A stretch of 64,000 nucleotides of DNA from Lysobacterales bacterium. GTDB taxonomy: Bacteria; Pseudomonadota; Gammaproteobacteria; Xanthomonadales; UBA2363. Of the stretch, positions 52,211-62,082 are shown in pieces. Every line of letters begins with the position of its first letter. The stretch's first letter is position 1. Below the pieces are notes generated by a model. The model saw only the letters and a program-made list of their open reading frames with translations, did not search any database and was not told the origin of the DNA. The translations under genes and the position numbers were made by a program. The stretch covers positions 35,522 through 99,521 of the forward strand of contig JAHCAT010000016.1 in assembly GCA_019634735.1 (NCBI GenBank), in the 5' to 3' direction.

Positions 52211-53235
52211 CGGGGCGCCTCGCCCTGCAGGACCTTGTATCCGGCTTCTTCGGCGACCACGCGCACGTCCCGGAAGCGTGCAGCCAGGATGGCCTCGTAG
52301 GGCAGATGCCGGTTGGCGACCAGCCACAGGCTGCCGCCGGGCACCAGGGCGGCGGCGGCAGCGGCGATGAAGGCCTGGCCCAGCTCGGGCCGGTCGGCGC
52401 GGTCGCGGGCATGGAACGGCGGGTTGCTGACGATGAGGTCGTAACGGCCCGGAATGCCGGCGGTCACGTCGTGCCAGTGCAGGCGCGCCTGGCGACCCCC
52501 GGCGCACGCCGCCAGGTTGAGGCGGGCAGGGTCAAGGGCGCGGCGGTCGCTCTCGAACAGGTCGATGCTGGCGATCGCCGGACAACGTCGAAGCAGCGAC
52601 CCGGCCAGAAAACCGAAACCCGCGCCGAGATCGGCTGCGCTGCCGGACAGGTCGGCAGGAAGGCTCGCGGCGAGCAGGGCGGAACCGGGATCGACGCGGT
52701 CCCAGGCGAACAGGCCCGGCCGGCTCCACCAGCCTTCCGCGTTCCGAACCGGCGCATCCAGGGCGGCCCAGCGGGCGCGCAGTTCGCTGTCCACCGCAGC
52801 ACCGGGCGCGCTCCAAAGCACCTTGCAACGATGCTTGGCAAGGCTGCACGGCGGGCCGGCCAGCGCCTTCAGGTCGGTCTGCAGGGCGCCGGCGCCCGAC
52901 TGGTTGCCAGCCACCGCCACGACCGTGCCAGCGGCGGACACGCTGGCCGCGCGCGCCAGCAGGATGCGGCACAGGTCCCGGCTGCGTGGCGCCAGCACGA
53001 CCGCGCAATCGAAACCGCCCTGCACGGCGTCCGTTCCGGCCACCTGGCCACCTTGCGCCTGCAGCGCCGCGGCAAGCGCCGCATCGTCCTGGAACAGGCG
53101 CCAGCCTGGCAGGGGCAGCCCGGATCCGGGCCTGGCGTTCAACACGGCGACCCGGGCAGGGTCGGACAGGGGCAGCGCGCCGCTGTCCAGCGCGTGGGCC
53201 AGCGCCGCCAGTTCCGGATCGCCGGGCAGGGTCAT
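52207..53235 (-). CDS. RsmC/RlmG-like rRNA guanine-N2 methyltransferase
   Basis: 342 aa with two methyltransferase-like halves: a degenerate N-terminal one and an active C-terminal Rossmann domain with ADLGAGFGFLAGSL (SAM loop) and the catalytic motif IVSNPPFH. This is the plan of RsmC (16S m2G1207) and RlmG. It overlaps both neighbours by 4 bases. Which of the two targets applies cannot be told. Confidence 0.9.
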   Translation of the reverse strand: MTLPGDPELAALAHALDSGALPLSDPARVAVLNARPGSGLPLPGWRLFQDDAALAAALQAQGGQVAGTDAVQGGFDCAVVLAPRSRDLCRILLARAASVSAAGTVVAVAGNQSGAGALQTDLKALAGPPCSLAKHRCKVLWSAPGAAVDSELRARWAALDAPVRNAEGWWSRPGLFAWDRVDPGSALLAASLPADLSGSAADLGAGFGFLAGSLLRRCPAIASIDLFESDRRALDPARLNLAACAGGRQARLHWHDVTAGIPGRYDLIVSNPPFHARDRADRPELGQAFIAAAAAALVPGGSLWLVANRHLPYEAILAARFRDVRVVAEEAGYKVLQGEAPR

Positions 53236-55217
53236 GGCGCCAGGAAGTCGCGCACGCTGCCGAGGTCGTCGACCACCGGCATCGGCGGCAGCGCCGCCAG
53301 GATGCGCCGGCCATAGCCCTTGCCGCGCAGGCGCGGGTCGAGCAGGGCGACCACGCCGCGGTCCTCGCCGCTGCGGATCAGGCGACCGACCCCCTGTTTC
53401 AACAGCAAGGCGGCCTGGGGCACCTGCCAGTCGTTGAACGGGTCGCCGCCCTCGGCGCGGACGGCCGCCAGCCGTGCGGTCAGGACCGGATCGTCGGGCG
53501 GCGCGAACGGCAGCTTGTCGATCGCCACCAGGGATAGCGCCTCGCCGGGCACGTCGACGCCCTCCCAGAAGCTGGCGGCGCCGAGCAGCACGCCGTTGCC
53601 GCTGGCCCGGAACGCTTCCAGGAGCTGGTGCTTGCCGGCCTGGCCCTGCACGAACAACGGCAGCGCGACGCGCTCGGCCAGGACCTGGGCGGCGTAGCGT
53701 AGCGCCCGGTGCGAGGTGAACAGCAGCAGCGCGCGTCCGCGCGAGGCCTCGACCAGGCCGGCCAGCGCCTGCGCCATCGCCTCCAGCCAGGCGCCATGGT
53801 TGGGTTCGGGCAGGTCGCCCGGCAGGTACAGCAGCGCCTGCCGGCGATAATCGAACGGGCTGTCCAGGCGCAGGGTCTGCGCGTCGAACAGGCCGGTGCG
53901 GGCCTGGAACAGCCGGAAGTCGTCGGCCACCGCCAGGGTCGCCGAGACGTGGATCCACGCGGCCCGCGACTGGGCGCGGAACTGTGCCAGCGGCGCGGCC
54001 ACGGACAAGGGCGTCAGGCTCAGCCGGAAACCACGCTGGCTGAGCTCGTACCAGCGCACGGCGTCGTCGCCGGCGGCGCAGATCGGCTCGGGATCGGCAT
54101 CGACCAGCTCGACCGGGTCGGCCGCCTCGCGCCAGCGCGCCAGGCGCTGCCGCAGGGTGTCCAGGCGCTCGCCCAGCGCATCCATGCCGGCGCTCGCCCC
54201 CTCCAGTCCTGACAGCACGGCCGCGGTGTCGTCGAGCGCCACGGCCAGCGCGGCCAGGCCGTCGACCACGCTGTCGCGCTGCAGGGCCTGCGCCGCGGTG
54301 CCGCGTGCCGGCAGCCCATCCAGGGCCAGGCGCAGGCCCCGAAGGGCGGTCTCCAGCGCCTGCAGCGGCGCGGTGGCGACCGCCAGCGCACCGCTCACCT
54401 GGCCGCATTCGGTCAGCAGGTCGGTGCCCAGCTCGCGCACCATGTGATCGCTGAGTGCGCTGCCCAGGAACAGCGAGGCGGTCTCGGGGAACTGGTGGGC
54501 CTCGTCGATGACAAAGGCATGGGCGCCGGGGAGGATCTCGCCGAAGCCCTCCTGCTTGAGCGCGAAATCGGCCAGCAGCAGATGGTGGTTGACCACCACC
54601 AGGTCGGCCTCCTGGGCGGCGCGCCGTGCCTTGACCACGAAGCAGTCGCCGTACTGAGGACACTCGCCGCCCAGGCAATTGTCGCGACTGGAGGTGACCC
54701 GCGCCTTGAGCGCACCGTCCTCGGCCAGGGCCGGGAAGGCATCGAGATCGCCATCGCGGCTGCGACCGGCGAACTCGCGAAGCGATTGCAGGACGGCGAC
54801 GTCGCCCGTCCGGGCGTGGCGACCCTCGCGCCAGGCCTGGTCCAGGCGGTACAGGCACAGGTAGTTGCCGCGCCCCTTGAGCAGGGCGGTGCGCGGCCGC
54901 ACCGCCAGCGCCTGGCACACACGCGGCAGATCGCGCAGGAACAGCTGGTCCTGCAGGGCCCGGGTGCCGGTCGAGACGATCACCCGGGCACCTGAAAGCA
55001 GTGCCGGGACCAGGTAGGCGTAGGTCTTGCCGGTGCCGGTGCCGGCCTCGGCGACCAGCAGGCCGCGATCGGCGACCGCCTGTTCCACTGCTGCAGCCAG
55101 CGCCAGCTGCGCCGATCGGGGCGAGAACCCCGAAAGGGCTGCCGCGAAGGCGCCCTCGCTGCCCAGCACCTGCGCCGCGGTTGGGGCCGATCCGGGTTCG
55201 GGGTCGCTGACGGCCAT
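53232..55217 (-). CDS. YoaA/DinG-family ATP-dependent DNA helicase (XPD-like, Fe-S)
   Basis: 661 aa superfamily 2 helicase. Walker A VAEAGTGTGKTYAYL (56-70), iron-sulfur cysteines 121, 181, 186 and 192, DEAH box 238-241, and a C-terminal motif VGRLIRSGEDRG. Length and the four cysteines fit YoaA (636 aa in E. coli), which acts with the polymerase III chi subunit in replication repair. ATG 55217 is 11 bases after the AAA gene. The stop overlaps the methyltransferase start. Confidence 0.93.
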   Translation of the reverse strand: MAVSDPEPGSAPTAAQVLGSEGAFAAALSGFSPRSAQLALAAAVEQAVADRGLLVAEAGTGTGKTYAYLVPALLSGARVIVSTGTRALQDQLFLRDLPRVCQALAVRPRTALLKGRGNYLCLYRLDQAWREGRHARTGDVAVLQSLREFAGRSRDGDLDAFPALAEDGALKARVTSSRDNCLGGECPQYGDCFVVKARRAAQEADLVVVNHHLLLADFALKQEGFGEILPGAHAFVIDEAHQFPETASLFLGSALSDHMVRELGTDLLTECGQVSGALAVATAPLQALETALRGLRLALDGLPARGTAAQALQRDSVVDGLAALAVALDDTAAVLSGLEGASAGMDALGERLDTLRQRLARWREAADPVELVDADPEPICAAGDDAVRWYELSQRGFRLSLTPLSVAAPLAQFRAQSRAAWIHVSATLAVADDFRLFQARTGLFDAQTLRLDSPFDYRRQALLYLPGDLPEPNHGAWLEAMAQALAGLVEASRGRALLLFTSHRALRYAAQVLAERVALPLFVQGQAGKHQLLEAFRASGNGVLLGAASFWEGVDVPGEALSLVAIDKLPFAPPDDPVLTARLAAVRAEGGDPFNDWQVPQAALLLKQGVGRLIRSGEDRGVVALLDPRLRGKGYGRRILAALPPMPVVDDLGSVRDFLAP

Positions 55218-55228
55218 CGACCGGCGGG

Positions 55229-56719
55229 TCAGTGCGCCGGCACCGTGCGGCCGGCCGCCCAGTCGCGCAGCGCCTGCACCTGCTCGGCCATCAGCATAGA
55301 GAGCGGGCGGGTCGCGGCCAGCTCGGCGAGCAGCAGGGCCTGGTCGAGGGGCCGGGCGACGGCGTGGGCGGCATACAGGCCGGCGACCACTGCCTGCTCG
55401 ATCTCGGCGCCCGAAAAGCCGTCGCTCGCAACGGCCAGCGCCGGCAGGTCGAAGCCGTCCGTTGCCAGGCCACGACGCGCCAGGTGCAGCGCGAAGATCT
55501 CGGCCCGCACCGTCGCGTCGGGCAGGTCGACGAAGAAGATCTCGTCGAACCTTCCCTTGCGGAGGAGTTCCGGCGGAAGCTGCTGCACGGCGTTGGCGGT
55601 GGCGACCATGAACACCCGCGAGCGCCGTTCGGCCATCCAGGTCAGGAAATGGCCCAGTACGCGGCGCGATACGCCGCCGTCGCCATCCCCGGCGCTGCTG
55701 GCCAGCCCCTTCTCGAGTTCGTCGATCCACAGCACGCAGGGCGCGAGCGCCTCGGCCGCCGTCAGGGCCTCGCGCAGGTTGCGCTCGGTCTCGCCGTGGT
55801 ACTTGGCGTACAGCGCACCGAAATCCAGGCGCAGCAAGGGCAGCCCGAATCCGCCGGCGATCGCCTTGGCGGCAAGCGACTTGCCGCAGCCCTGCACGCC
55901 CAGCAGCAGGATGCCGCGCGGCGGGTCCAGGCCCGGCAGGGGCTCGACCGCGGCCAGCGCCGGGCGTCGCTGGGCGACCCAGTGCTTGAGCCGCGCCAGC
56001 CCGGCGACATCGTCCATGCCCGCGGCATCGCCCTCGAAGTGCAGGTGGCTGGAGCGGTTGAGCAACTCGAAACGCATGCGGTTGGCGGCCGGCACGTCGC
56101 GCGCGCAGACCACGCCGTCGTCGAAGATCAGGCGTGCGGCGACGCGCCTGGCCTCGACGGCATCGAGACCGCCCAGGTTGCGGATGATCGCTGCCAGCGC
56201 CTGCGGGTCGACCTCCACCCGGCGGCCGTCGTGTTCGCGCGCGTACCGGGCCGCCTCCTCGGCGACGATCCGGCGCAGGACCTCCGGCGATGGCAGGCTG
56301 ATCGGGACGCGCAGAGCCAACCGCTCCAGCTCCGGGGCAAGCTCGATCCGGCTGCCGACCATCACCACCACGTGCGCCGCGCAGTCGTGGCGCTGCACGA
56401 TCTCGCGCAGGTTGCGAACGGTGGCCGGATAGCCCAGGTAGGGATGGAAATCGAACAGCAGGAAGACGCTGCGCTGCCGGGCGGACCGGATCGCCGCCAG
56501 GGTGGAGCCGACGTCGGGCGCGGTGCCGGTGAGCGCGTCCTCCAGGTCGAGGTCCAGGCGCGACAGCCCCCCGGTGATGCTCCAGCGGTACAGAGGTCGA
56601 AGCACCTTGCCCAGGACATGCCGGAACAGGTCGACCACCCGGGCCTCGTCCGGGGTCTCGATCACCAGCAGCGGGGTGTCGGCACGCAGCAGCGCCGCCA
56701 GGTCGTTGCTCTCGGGCAT
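55229..56719 (-). CDS. Ycf46-like AAA+ ATPase
   Basis: 496 aa. The N-terminal ~230 residues form a non-canonical domain starting with LLRADTPLLVIETPDE, typical of Ycf46-like ATPases of cyanobacteria and other bacteria. The C-terminal AAA+ module has Walker A GVQGCGKS (274-281), Walker B CVLWIDELE (328-336), a sensor-1 VATAN (372-376), and an arginine finger RKGRFDE (387-393). AAGGAAG lies upstream of ATG 56719. Function unknown. Founder gene of the operon with yoaA, RsmC-like and rsuA. Confidence 0.88.
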   Translation of the reverse strand: MPESNDLAALLRADTPLLVIETPDEARVVDLFRHVLGKVLRPLYRWSITGGLSRLDLDLEDALTGTAPDVGSTLAAIRSARQRSVFLLFDFHPYLGYPATVRNLREIVQRHDCAAHVVVMVGSRIELAPELERLALRVPISLPSPEVLRRIVAEEAARYAREHDGRRVEVDPQALAAIIRNLGGLDAVEARRVAARLIFDDGVVCARDVPAANRMRFELLNRSSHLHFEGDAAGMDDVAGLARLKHWVAQRRPALAAVEPLPGLDPPRGILLLGVQGCGKSLAAKAIAGGFGLPLLRLDFGALYAKYHGETERNLREALTAAEALAPCVLWIDELEKGLASSAGDGDGGVSRRVLGHFLTWMAERRSRVFMVATANAVQQLPPELLRKGRFDEIFFVDLPDATVRAEIFALHLARRGLATDGFDLPALAVASDGFSGAEIEQAVVAGLYAAHAVARPLDQALLLAELAATRPLSMLMAEQVQALRDWAAGRTVPAH

Positions 56720-57229
56720 CGTCTTCCTTGTCAGGGGCAGTCCACATCCGGACACGCCCGGATGACTCCACGGTGCCGGCTGCCGCCCCGGAACCGTCCG
56801 CGCCGCGCGATCCGTCCCCGGGCCGCCGCCTCGGCAACGCAAGGCGCCGACCACACCGGCTGGCGTGTCGCCAGGCCAGACGGCAGGCACCGGACGGCGC
56901 GGCACACTTTCGGCCGCGATTAGACCCCATTCCGGCGGCAGCCGCCATCGCCCGGCAGACGCTACTAGAGTGTCACATGTCGTCCCGCACCTGCCCGTGC
57001 GGGGCCGAGTGCCGCATCCGCCCCGCGCCGGAGCGGCCGCGGTGGGCACCGGACCGATGCCGATGTGCCGCCCGGACAGACGCACATCCGTCCCTTCGAC
57101 GCCCCATCGCGCCGGGCGCGACCCTGGATCAGGCCACGCCCCGAAGCGACCCGATGGAGTGATCCACGTCTCAACCTGTGCGACCGGTCCGCGGCATCCT
57201 TGCGCCGGTCAGCGCTGAGGAGGCGACGC
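56720..57229. other. Divergent intergenic region, no gene seen
   Basis: 510 bases between the AAA gene and the 119-aa gene. A short cysteine-containing frame at 56976-57162 is not convincing. I see no strong promoter or repeat, only an AT-richer patch around 56964-56980. Confidence 0.5.
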
Positions 57230-57589
57230 ATGGAGCCCTGTGAGCAGGTCCCGGTGACGGGTGCCAAAGTGGTGGACCTGGCCGACGTGCGCCGGCGATG
57301 CCGCCCCGGCACCCCGGTGCCCGCCGTGCCGCTCGGCATGGATGTCGACTCCATGATCATCACGCTGGGCGATGCCGTGCAGTTCCTGTTCCACCTGCGC
57401 GCGCTGGGTCGTGAGCCGGCCGCACAACGCGACCTGGAACGTGCCGTGCGGGTCGCACTGGCCTGTCACCCGCTCAGCGAGGATGCCGAAATCCTCGCCG
57501 ACACCTGGGACAGCATCCGCGACCTCAACTTCCTGGAAGCGCGGGTCGCTTCGGTTCGTCGCTTCGAGGCACGCAACAGCGAGGATTAG
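57230..57589 (+). CDS. Hypothetical protein
   Basis: 119 aa, not recognised. N-terminal DLADVRRRC segment, then a mainly helical region (SMIITLGDAVQFLFHLRALG, AQRDLERAVRVALACHP, DTWDSIRDLNFLEARVASVRR). No signal peptide or membrane segment. GAGGAGG lies 6 bases before ATG 57230, so translation is well supported. The stop codon TAG is the first three bases or so of the short repeat copy at 57588, which ends its transcript. Confidence 0.75.
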   Translation: MEPCEQVPVTGAKVVDLADVRRRCRPGTPVPAVPLGMDVDSMIITLGDAVQFLFHLRALGREPAAQRDLERAVRVALACHPLSEDAEILADTWDSIRDLNFLEARVASVRRFEARNSED

Positions 57590-57663
57590 CAGCTTGTTGA
57601 AAAACGACCTTCCTGGTCGTTTTTCAAGTCACCCGTCTGGCGCAGGTCCGGACGGGCTCCCAT
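57588..57663. repeat. Structured repeat element, short copy (inverted relative to 34.4 kb)
   Basis: About 70 bases matching the right half of the element at 34409-34571 on the other strand, with around 8 differences. It has a 13-bp perfect stem TTGAAAAACGACC / GGTCGTTTTTCAA (57597-57609, 57615-57627) and a second stem CGTCTGG / CCGGACG. Similarity ends just after GGCTCCCATC. It starts within the stop codon of the upstream gene and is a good bidirectional terminator. Confidence 0.85.
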
Positions 57664-57857
57664 CCGCAGCGTGGCTGTCACGGCAAGGGTTGGCCGGGCG
57701 ACTGCGGCTGCGGCCAGCCCGCGGCGCGTGTTGATCCCGAACGGCCACGCGCCCGGGTGGGCGACCGGCGAGCCACCAGGACCGCCGTTCTCCACCGCAC
57801 AACACGGGCGGTCCTGGCGATCGGCCGCGCCCTGCCGCGAGGTGCCGATCCCCCCGC

Positions 57858-58379
57858 TCAGTAGCGGTCCACCCGGGGCGGCATGCAGGCCTGTGCGCGC
57901 TCGCGCGCCTGCACCGCGCCATTGGGCGCGTTCTGCAGGACCCGCGCCTCGGCGATGGTCAGCCAGCTGCGCGCGCACCACTCGCCGACCCTGGCGCCGG
58001 CTTCCCAGGCCTCGCGGGCCAGCGCTTCGGCGCGCGCCGCCTCGCCGCGCGCGAGCAGCAGTTCGGCGTAGCGCTGGCGCGCCTCGGGGTCGTCCAGCAC
58101 CGCCTCCAGAGCCCGTTCGGCGGCGCGGCGGTCGCCGCGCATCTCGGCCTGCGCAGAGGTCTCGATCGCCTCCACCACCGCCGCATCACGGACCAGCTCC
58201 ACCTGGAACTCGCCGCGATAGGCGGCGGCGCCGTCCCGGATCACCGCCAGCACGTTGACCGGCGCAGCCGCCGCCACGGGTGCCGGGGCGCGCACCGGCT
58301 CAGTCGCGCAGGCGGCCAAACCAGCGGCGGCGAGGGCGCCGCTCATCGTCCTGGCGTACCGGTTGGTTGCTTGCTTCAT
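57858..58379 (-). CDS. TPR-like lipoprotein, candidate PBP1b activator (LpoP-like)
   Basis: 173 aa. Signal peptide with lipobox LAAC (Cys24). The mature part is helical with alternating Ala/Glu/Arg pairs, such as RRAAERALEAVLDDPEARQRY and AELLLARGEAARAEALAREA, like TPR helices. It overlaps the 3' end of mrcB by 80 bases in another frame. Start ATG 58379 (or 58382) follows GAGGA. Pseudomonas LpoP, as I recall it, is a TPR-containing lipoprotein that activates PBP1b; position beside mrcB suggests the same role. The function is inferred. Confidence 0.7.
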   Translation of the reverse strand: MKQATNRYARTMSGALAAAGLAACATEPVRAPAPVAAAAPVNVLAVIRDGAAAYRGEFQVELVRDAAVVEAIETSAQAEMRGDRRAAERALEAVLDDPEARQRYAELLLARGEAARAEALAREAWEAGARVGEWCARSWLTIAEARVLQNAPNGAVQARERAQACMPPRVDRY

Positions 58380-60672
58380 CATCGTCCTCATTGCGTGTTC
58401 CACCAAGGTTCCTGAGCACGTCGCCCATGCCGTTGTCGATGCAGCCGCCCCAGCGCGGCAGCGCCGGCGCATGGCCGGGCACGAAGGGCAGCAGGCGGGT
58501 ATCCGGGCAGCGCGGCGGGCGGGCCTCGCCGTCGGCGTTGACGGTCTGCCAGTCGATCGCCGCACGGCTGTCCACCGACAGCGGCACCTGCGGCAGCCGG
58601 CGCATCAGGTCGGTCCAGACCGGCAGCGCCGCACCGGTGCCGGTCAAGCCCAGTGCGGCATTGTCGTCGTTGCCGACCCACACGACCGCCAGCAGGTTGC
58701 CGGTATAACCGGCGAACCAGGCATCGCGCCCATCGTTGCTGGTACCGGTCTTGCCGGCGGGCGCGAACGGCGCCAGGGTCGAGCCGGCAAGCGCCCGTGC
58801 CGTCCCGGTGCGGGCGGCCTCCTGCAATGCATGGCCAACCAGGGCGACCGCCGCCTGGTGGCTGGCGCGCGCCTGGGCGGGCTGCAGGCGCGCCAGCGCG
58901 CGGCCACGGGCGTCGAGCACGCCGGTGACCACACGCAAGGGCCTGGCCTGACCCGCCGATGCCAGGAACCCGTAGAGCTGCGCGACCTGGGCGGGACTGA
59001 GGTCGAGCGCGCCAAGAAGCAGCGATGGATTCGGGGTCACCCGCATGCCGCCGGCAACCGATCCCACCAGGCTCGCGACCTGGTCGACGCCGATCGACAT
59101 GCCAAGGTGGACGGTGGCCAGGTTCAACGAGCGCGACAGGGCGTCGACCATCTGCACGCGACCGGTGCTGCGCCCATCGAAGTTCTTGGGTTCCCAGCTG
59201 CGGCCGCCGGCGAGAGGCACCCGGATCGGCACGTCGTCGAGTGGGCTTGCCAGCGACCAGCGCGACGGCTGCGACAACGCGACCAGATAGACGAACGGCT
59301 TGGCCAGAGAGCCGACCGGGCGCTGCGCCAGCAAGGCGCGGTTGAATCCGGGATTGCGCACGTCGCGCCCCCCCACTGCTGCCAGCACGTCGCCGCTCCA
59401 GGGATCGGTCACCACCGCGGCGGCCTCGAGCTGGTCGGCGTTGCGCAACCTGGCGGTCGCCTCCTGGACCGCCGACTCTGCAGCTGCCTGGGCCGCGGGC
59501 GCCAGCGTGGTGTGGATGGCCAGGCCTTCCCTGCCCAGCATGTCGGCGTCGAGGTCGCGGCCGAGCTGGGCGCGGACCAGGTCCAGGAAGGCGGGATGCA
59601 GGTTCCGCGCCAGCCCGGGGCGCTCGGTGACCGCCAGCGGCTGCGCCAGGGCATGGCGGTACTCGGCCTCGTCGATCAGACCGGTCTCCCGGAAGTGCCG
59701 CAGCACCAGGTCGCGCCGGGCGTTGGCCCGTGCCGGGTGGCGCCGCGGGTTGAGCCAGGAGGGGCCCTGGATGAGGCCGACCAGCAGGGCGATCTCGGCG
59801 ACGCCCAGGCGGCGCAGCTCGCGCCCGAACCAGAACTCCGCCGCCGCGGCCATGCCGTGCACCGACTGCCCGCCGTGCTGGCCCATGAACACTTCGTTGA
59901 GATAGAGCTCGAGGATGCGCCCCTTGTCCTGGCGCGCCTCGATCAGCACCGAAAGCACCGCTTCGTTGACCTTGCGCGTCCAGGTCTGCTCCAGCCCGAG
60001 GAACAGGTTGCGCACCAGCTGCTGGGTGATCGTGCTGCCGCCCTGGGTGCGGTCGCTGGTCAGGTTGCGCCATGCGGCGCGCACGATGGCCAGGGGATCG
60101 AGGCCGCGATGGCGCTTGAAGTCGCGGTCCTCGACGGCCTGTACGCCGGCGACCAGAAGGGTCGGCATTTCCACAAGGCGCAGCGGCCGCTGCTCGCGCT
60201 GCCGTGGTCCGTAGAAGGTGGCGATGCGGGCCGGATCGATGCGCGCCTCCGCCAGCGTCCGGCCGCCACCATCGGCCAGCGCGGCGACCCGGCCGCGCGC
60301 CAGGGCGATGCGCAGTCGCTGTTCGGGCCAGCTTCCGGAAGGATCCACGAAGCTGCGGGTCTGCACCACGAAGCCACCCTCGCCTTCGCGCGCGAAGGTC
60401 CCGGGACGCAGTGCCTGGCCGTCCTCCTGGTAGCCGGCGGCGGCCAGCTCGGCCAGCAGGGCCGTAGGGGTCATCGCCAGGTTGGGGCGCAGGATCATGG
60501 CGCGCGCATAGACCCTGCTGGGCTGCACGGTGACCGTGAACTCGGCGAAGCGCTGCGCGATCTGGCGGTCCAGGTACCAGGCCCACGCCGACAGGAAGCC
60601 GATCGCCAGGCCGATCGCCAGCAGCACGGCACGCAGCAGCCAGCTGCGCAGCGACAGTCCGGCCAGGGTCAT
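58300..60672 (-). CDS. mrcB: Penicillin-binding protein 1B, bifunctional transglycosylase/transpeptidase
   Basis: 790 aa. N-terminal membrane anchor (about 10-32), UB2H-like region, GT51 domain with catalytic Glu181 in AVEDRDF and [13 protein letters not shown], then the transpeptidase: Ser455-x-x-Lys458 (VGSLAKPF), Ser515-x-Asn517 (SLN) and KTGTS (641-645). It synthesises and crosslinks peptidoglycan. The C-terminal tail is acidic then arginine-rich. The start overlaps the msrA stop; the 3' end overlaps the lipoprotein gene. Confidence 0.96.
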   Translation of the reverse strand: MTLAGLSLRSWLLRAVLLAIGLAIGFLSAWAWYLDRQIAQRFAEFTVTVQPSRVYARAMILRPNLAMTPTALLAELAAAGYQEDGQALRPGTFAREGEGGFVVQTRSFVDPSGSWPEQRLRIALARGRVAALADGGGRTLAEARIDPARIATFYGPRQREQRPLRLVEMPTLLVAGVQAVEDRDFKRHRGLDPLAIVRAAWRNLTSDRTQGGSTITQQLVRNLFLGLEQTWTRKVNEAVLSVLIEARQDKGRILELYLNEVFMGQHGGQSVHGMAAAAEFWFGRELRRLGVAEIALLVGLIQGPSWLNPRRHPARANARRDLVLRHFRETGLIDEAEYRHALAQPLAVTERPGLARNLHPAFLDLVRAQLGRDLDADMLGREGLAIHTTLAPAAQAAAESAVQEATARLRNADQLEAAAVVTDPWSGDVLAAVGGRDVRNPGFNRALLAQRPVGSLAKPFVYLVALSQPSRWSLASPLDDVPIRVPLAGGRSWEPKNFDGRSTGRVQMVDALSRSLNLATVHLGMSIGVDQVASLVGSVAGGMRVTPNPSLLLGALDLSPAQVAQLYGFLASAGQARPLRVVTGVLDARGRALARLQPAQARASHQAAVALVGHALQEAARTGTARALAGSTLAPFAPAGKTGTSNDGRDAWFAGYTGNLLAVVWVGNDDNAALGLTGTGAALPVWTDLMRRLPQVPLSVDSRAAIDWQTVNADGEARPPRCPDTRLLPFVPGHAPALPRWGGCIDNGMGDVLRNLGGTRNEDDDEASNQPVRQDDERRPRRRWFGRLRD

Positions 60673-61322
60673 GCGGCGGTGCCGGTCCCGAGGGGACAGG
60701 CGACGCCGGTGCCGCCCAGTCCGCAGTAGCCCCCTGGGTGGCGGTCCAGGTATTGCTGGTGCTCGGGCTCGGCAAACCAGAACGCGCCAAGCCGCTCGAC
60801 CGTGGTGGTGATGGCGCCCAGCCCGGCCGCCTCCAGCCGCTGCTGATAGGCCGCCAGGCTGGCCCGCGCCAGCGAAGCCTGGCCGTCGTCGGCGACCAGG
60901 ATGATCGAGCGGTACTGGCTGCCGAGGTCGTTGCCCTGGCGCATGCCCTGGGTCGGGTCATGCCCCTCCCAGAAGCGGCGCAGCAGGTCGGACAGACCGA
61001 TCTGCGCGGGGTCGTGGACCACCTGCACCACCTCGGCATGGCCGGTCATCCCGGAACAGACCTCACGGTAGGTGGGATTGGGTGTGTAGCCGCCCGCGTA
61101 ACCCACCGCGGTGGACACCACGCCGGGCAGCGTCCAGAACAGGCGCTCGGCGCCCCAGAAGCAGCCCATCCCGAACCAGATCCGGGCCAGGCCCGGGAAG
61201 GCATCGTCCAGCGGCGCATCGAGCACACGGTGGCGCGACGGCACCGGCATCGCCTCCGCCCGGCCAGGCAGCGCCTGCGCCGGCTCCACCATGCGTTGTC
61301 CGAAGGCGCCGATGCCGGCCAT
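60669..61322 (-). CDS. msrA: Peptide methionine (S)-S-oxide reductase
   Basis: 217 aa, the long form (E. coli 212 aa). Catalytic motif [13 protein letters not shown] with Cys54, then [11 protein letters not shown] and the resolving region [15 protein letters not shown]. It repairs oxidised methionine. GST gene ends 2 bases upstream; mrcB starts within its stop codon. So the order is GST-msrA-mrcB-lipoprotein, one operon. Confidence 0.96.
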   Translation of the reverse strand: MAGIGAFGQRMVEPAQALPGRAEAMPVPSRHRVLDAPLDDAFPGLARIWFGMGCFWGAERLFWTLPGVVSTAVGYAGGYTPNPTYREVCSGMTGHAEVVQVVHDPAQIGLSDLLRRFWEGHDPTQGMRQGNDLGSQYRSIILVADDGQASLARASLAAYQQRLEAAGLGAITTTVERLGAFWFAEPEHQQYLDRHPGGYCGLGGTGVACPLGTGTAA

Positions 61323-61324
61323 GC

Positions 61325-61981
61325 TCAGATCGCCTCGTACTTTGCCAGGCGCTCGGATTCGGCGCGCCCTTGGGCGATCCACTCCTGCATCGCCGGCAGC
61401 GCCAGCAGCGCGTCCATCCACGCCCGGCATTCGCCATCGACCGGCACCGCGTAGCCGGTGAAGCGGATCGCCACCGGCGCGAACATGCAGTCGACGATGC
61501 CGAAGTGGCCGCACAGGAACGGACCGACTCCGGCATGGCGGGCGCGCAGCGAGCGCCACAGCGCCTGCACCCGGTCGATGTCCCGACGTGCCCCGGCGCC
61601 GATCTGCGGCAGCGGACCGCGCCGGCTGCAGTTCATCGGCAGCTCGCCGCGCAGGTCGGGAAACCCCGAATGCATCTCGGCGCTGGCGCTGCGCGCCAGG
61701 GCCCGCGAGGCGGGGTCCTGCGGCCAGCCGTGCGCCTGCGGATGGCGCTCGGCCAGGTACTCGAGGATAGCCAGGGAATCCCAGACCACCACTTCGCCAT
61801 CGTGCAGGACCGGCACCCGGCCGGACGGCGAGAAGTCGCCGATGCGGGTGCGGAACTCCTCGCTGTCCAGCGCCAGCCGGACCTCTTCGAAGGCGATGTC
61901 GTGGTGGCGCAGGAACAGCCACGGCCGCAGCGACCATGACGAGTAGTTCTTGTTGCCGATCACCAGGCGGTAGCGGGTCAT
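61325..61981 (-). CDS. Glutathione S-transferase family protein
   Basis: 218 aa. The N-terminal thioredoxin-like domain shows [25 protein letters not shown] and [12 protein letters not shown], and an all-helical C-terminal domain follows. Glutathione site residues are in SSW and the VPVL-x-D pattern. Substrate unknown. First gene of the msrA-mrcB operon. Confidence 0.92.
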   Translation of the reverse strand: MTRYRLVIGNKNYSSWSLRPWLFLRHHDIAFEEVRLALDSEEFRTRIGDFSPSGRVPVLHDGEVVVWDSLAILEYLAERHPQAHGWPQDPASRALARSASAEMHSGFPDLRGELPMNCSRRGPLPQIGAGARRDIDRVQALWRSLRARHAGVGPFLCGHFGIVDCMFAPVAIRFTGYAVPVDGECRAWMDALLALPAMQEWIAQGRAESERLAKYEAI

Positions 61982-62082
61982 GCGGGTCTCCAGAGGATGT
62001 CGCGGATGCTAGCAGGCTGCCGGAACACGGCCGGCAGGCGACACTTGCGCACCGGCCACGGCCGGCGCTGCCCTGCCCGGCC

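Noticed and set aside
56976..57162. Short cysteine-containing frame (62 codons) in the AAA upstream region
   Set aside because: No ribosome site, arginine/proline-rich composition and no recognisable metal-binding pattern beyond a few Cys.
62017..62037. CTGCCGG / CCGGCAG hairpin after the AHSA1 gene, considered as a third copy of the structured repeat
   Set aside because: It shares only AGCAGGCTG with the element; the rest does not align, so it is treated as an ordinary weak hairpin.
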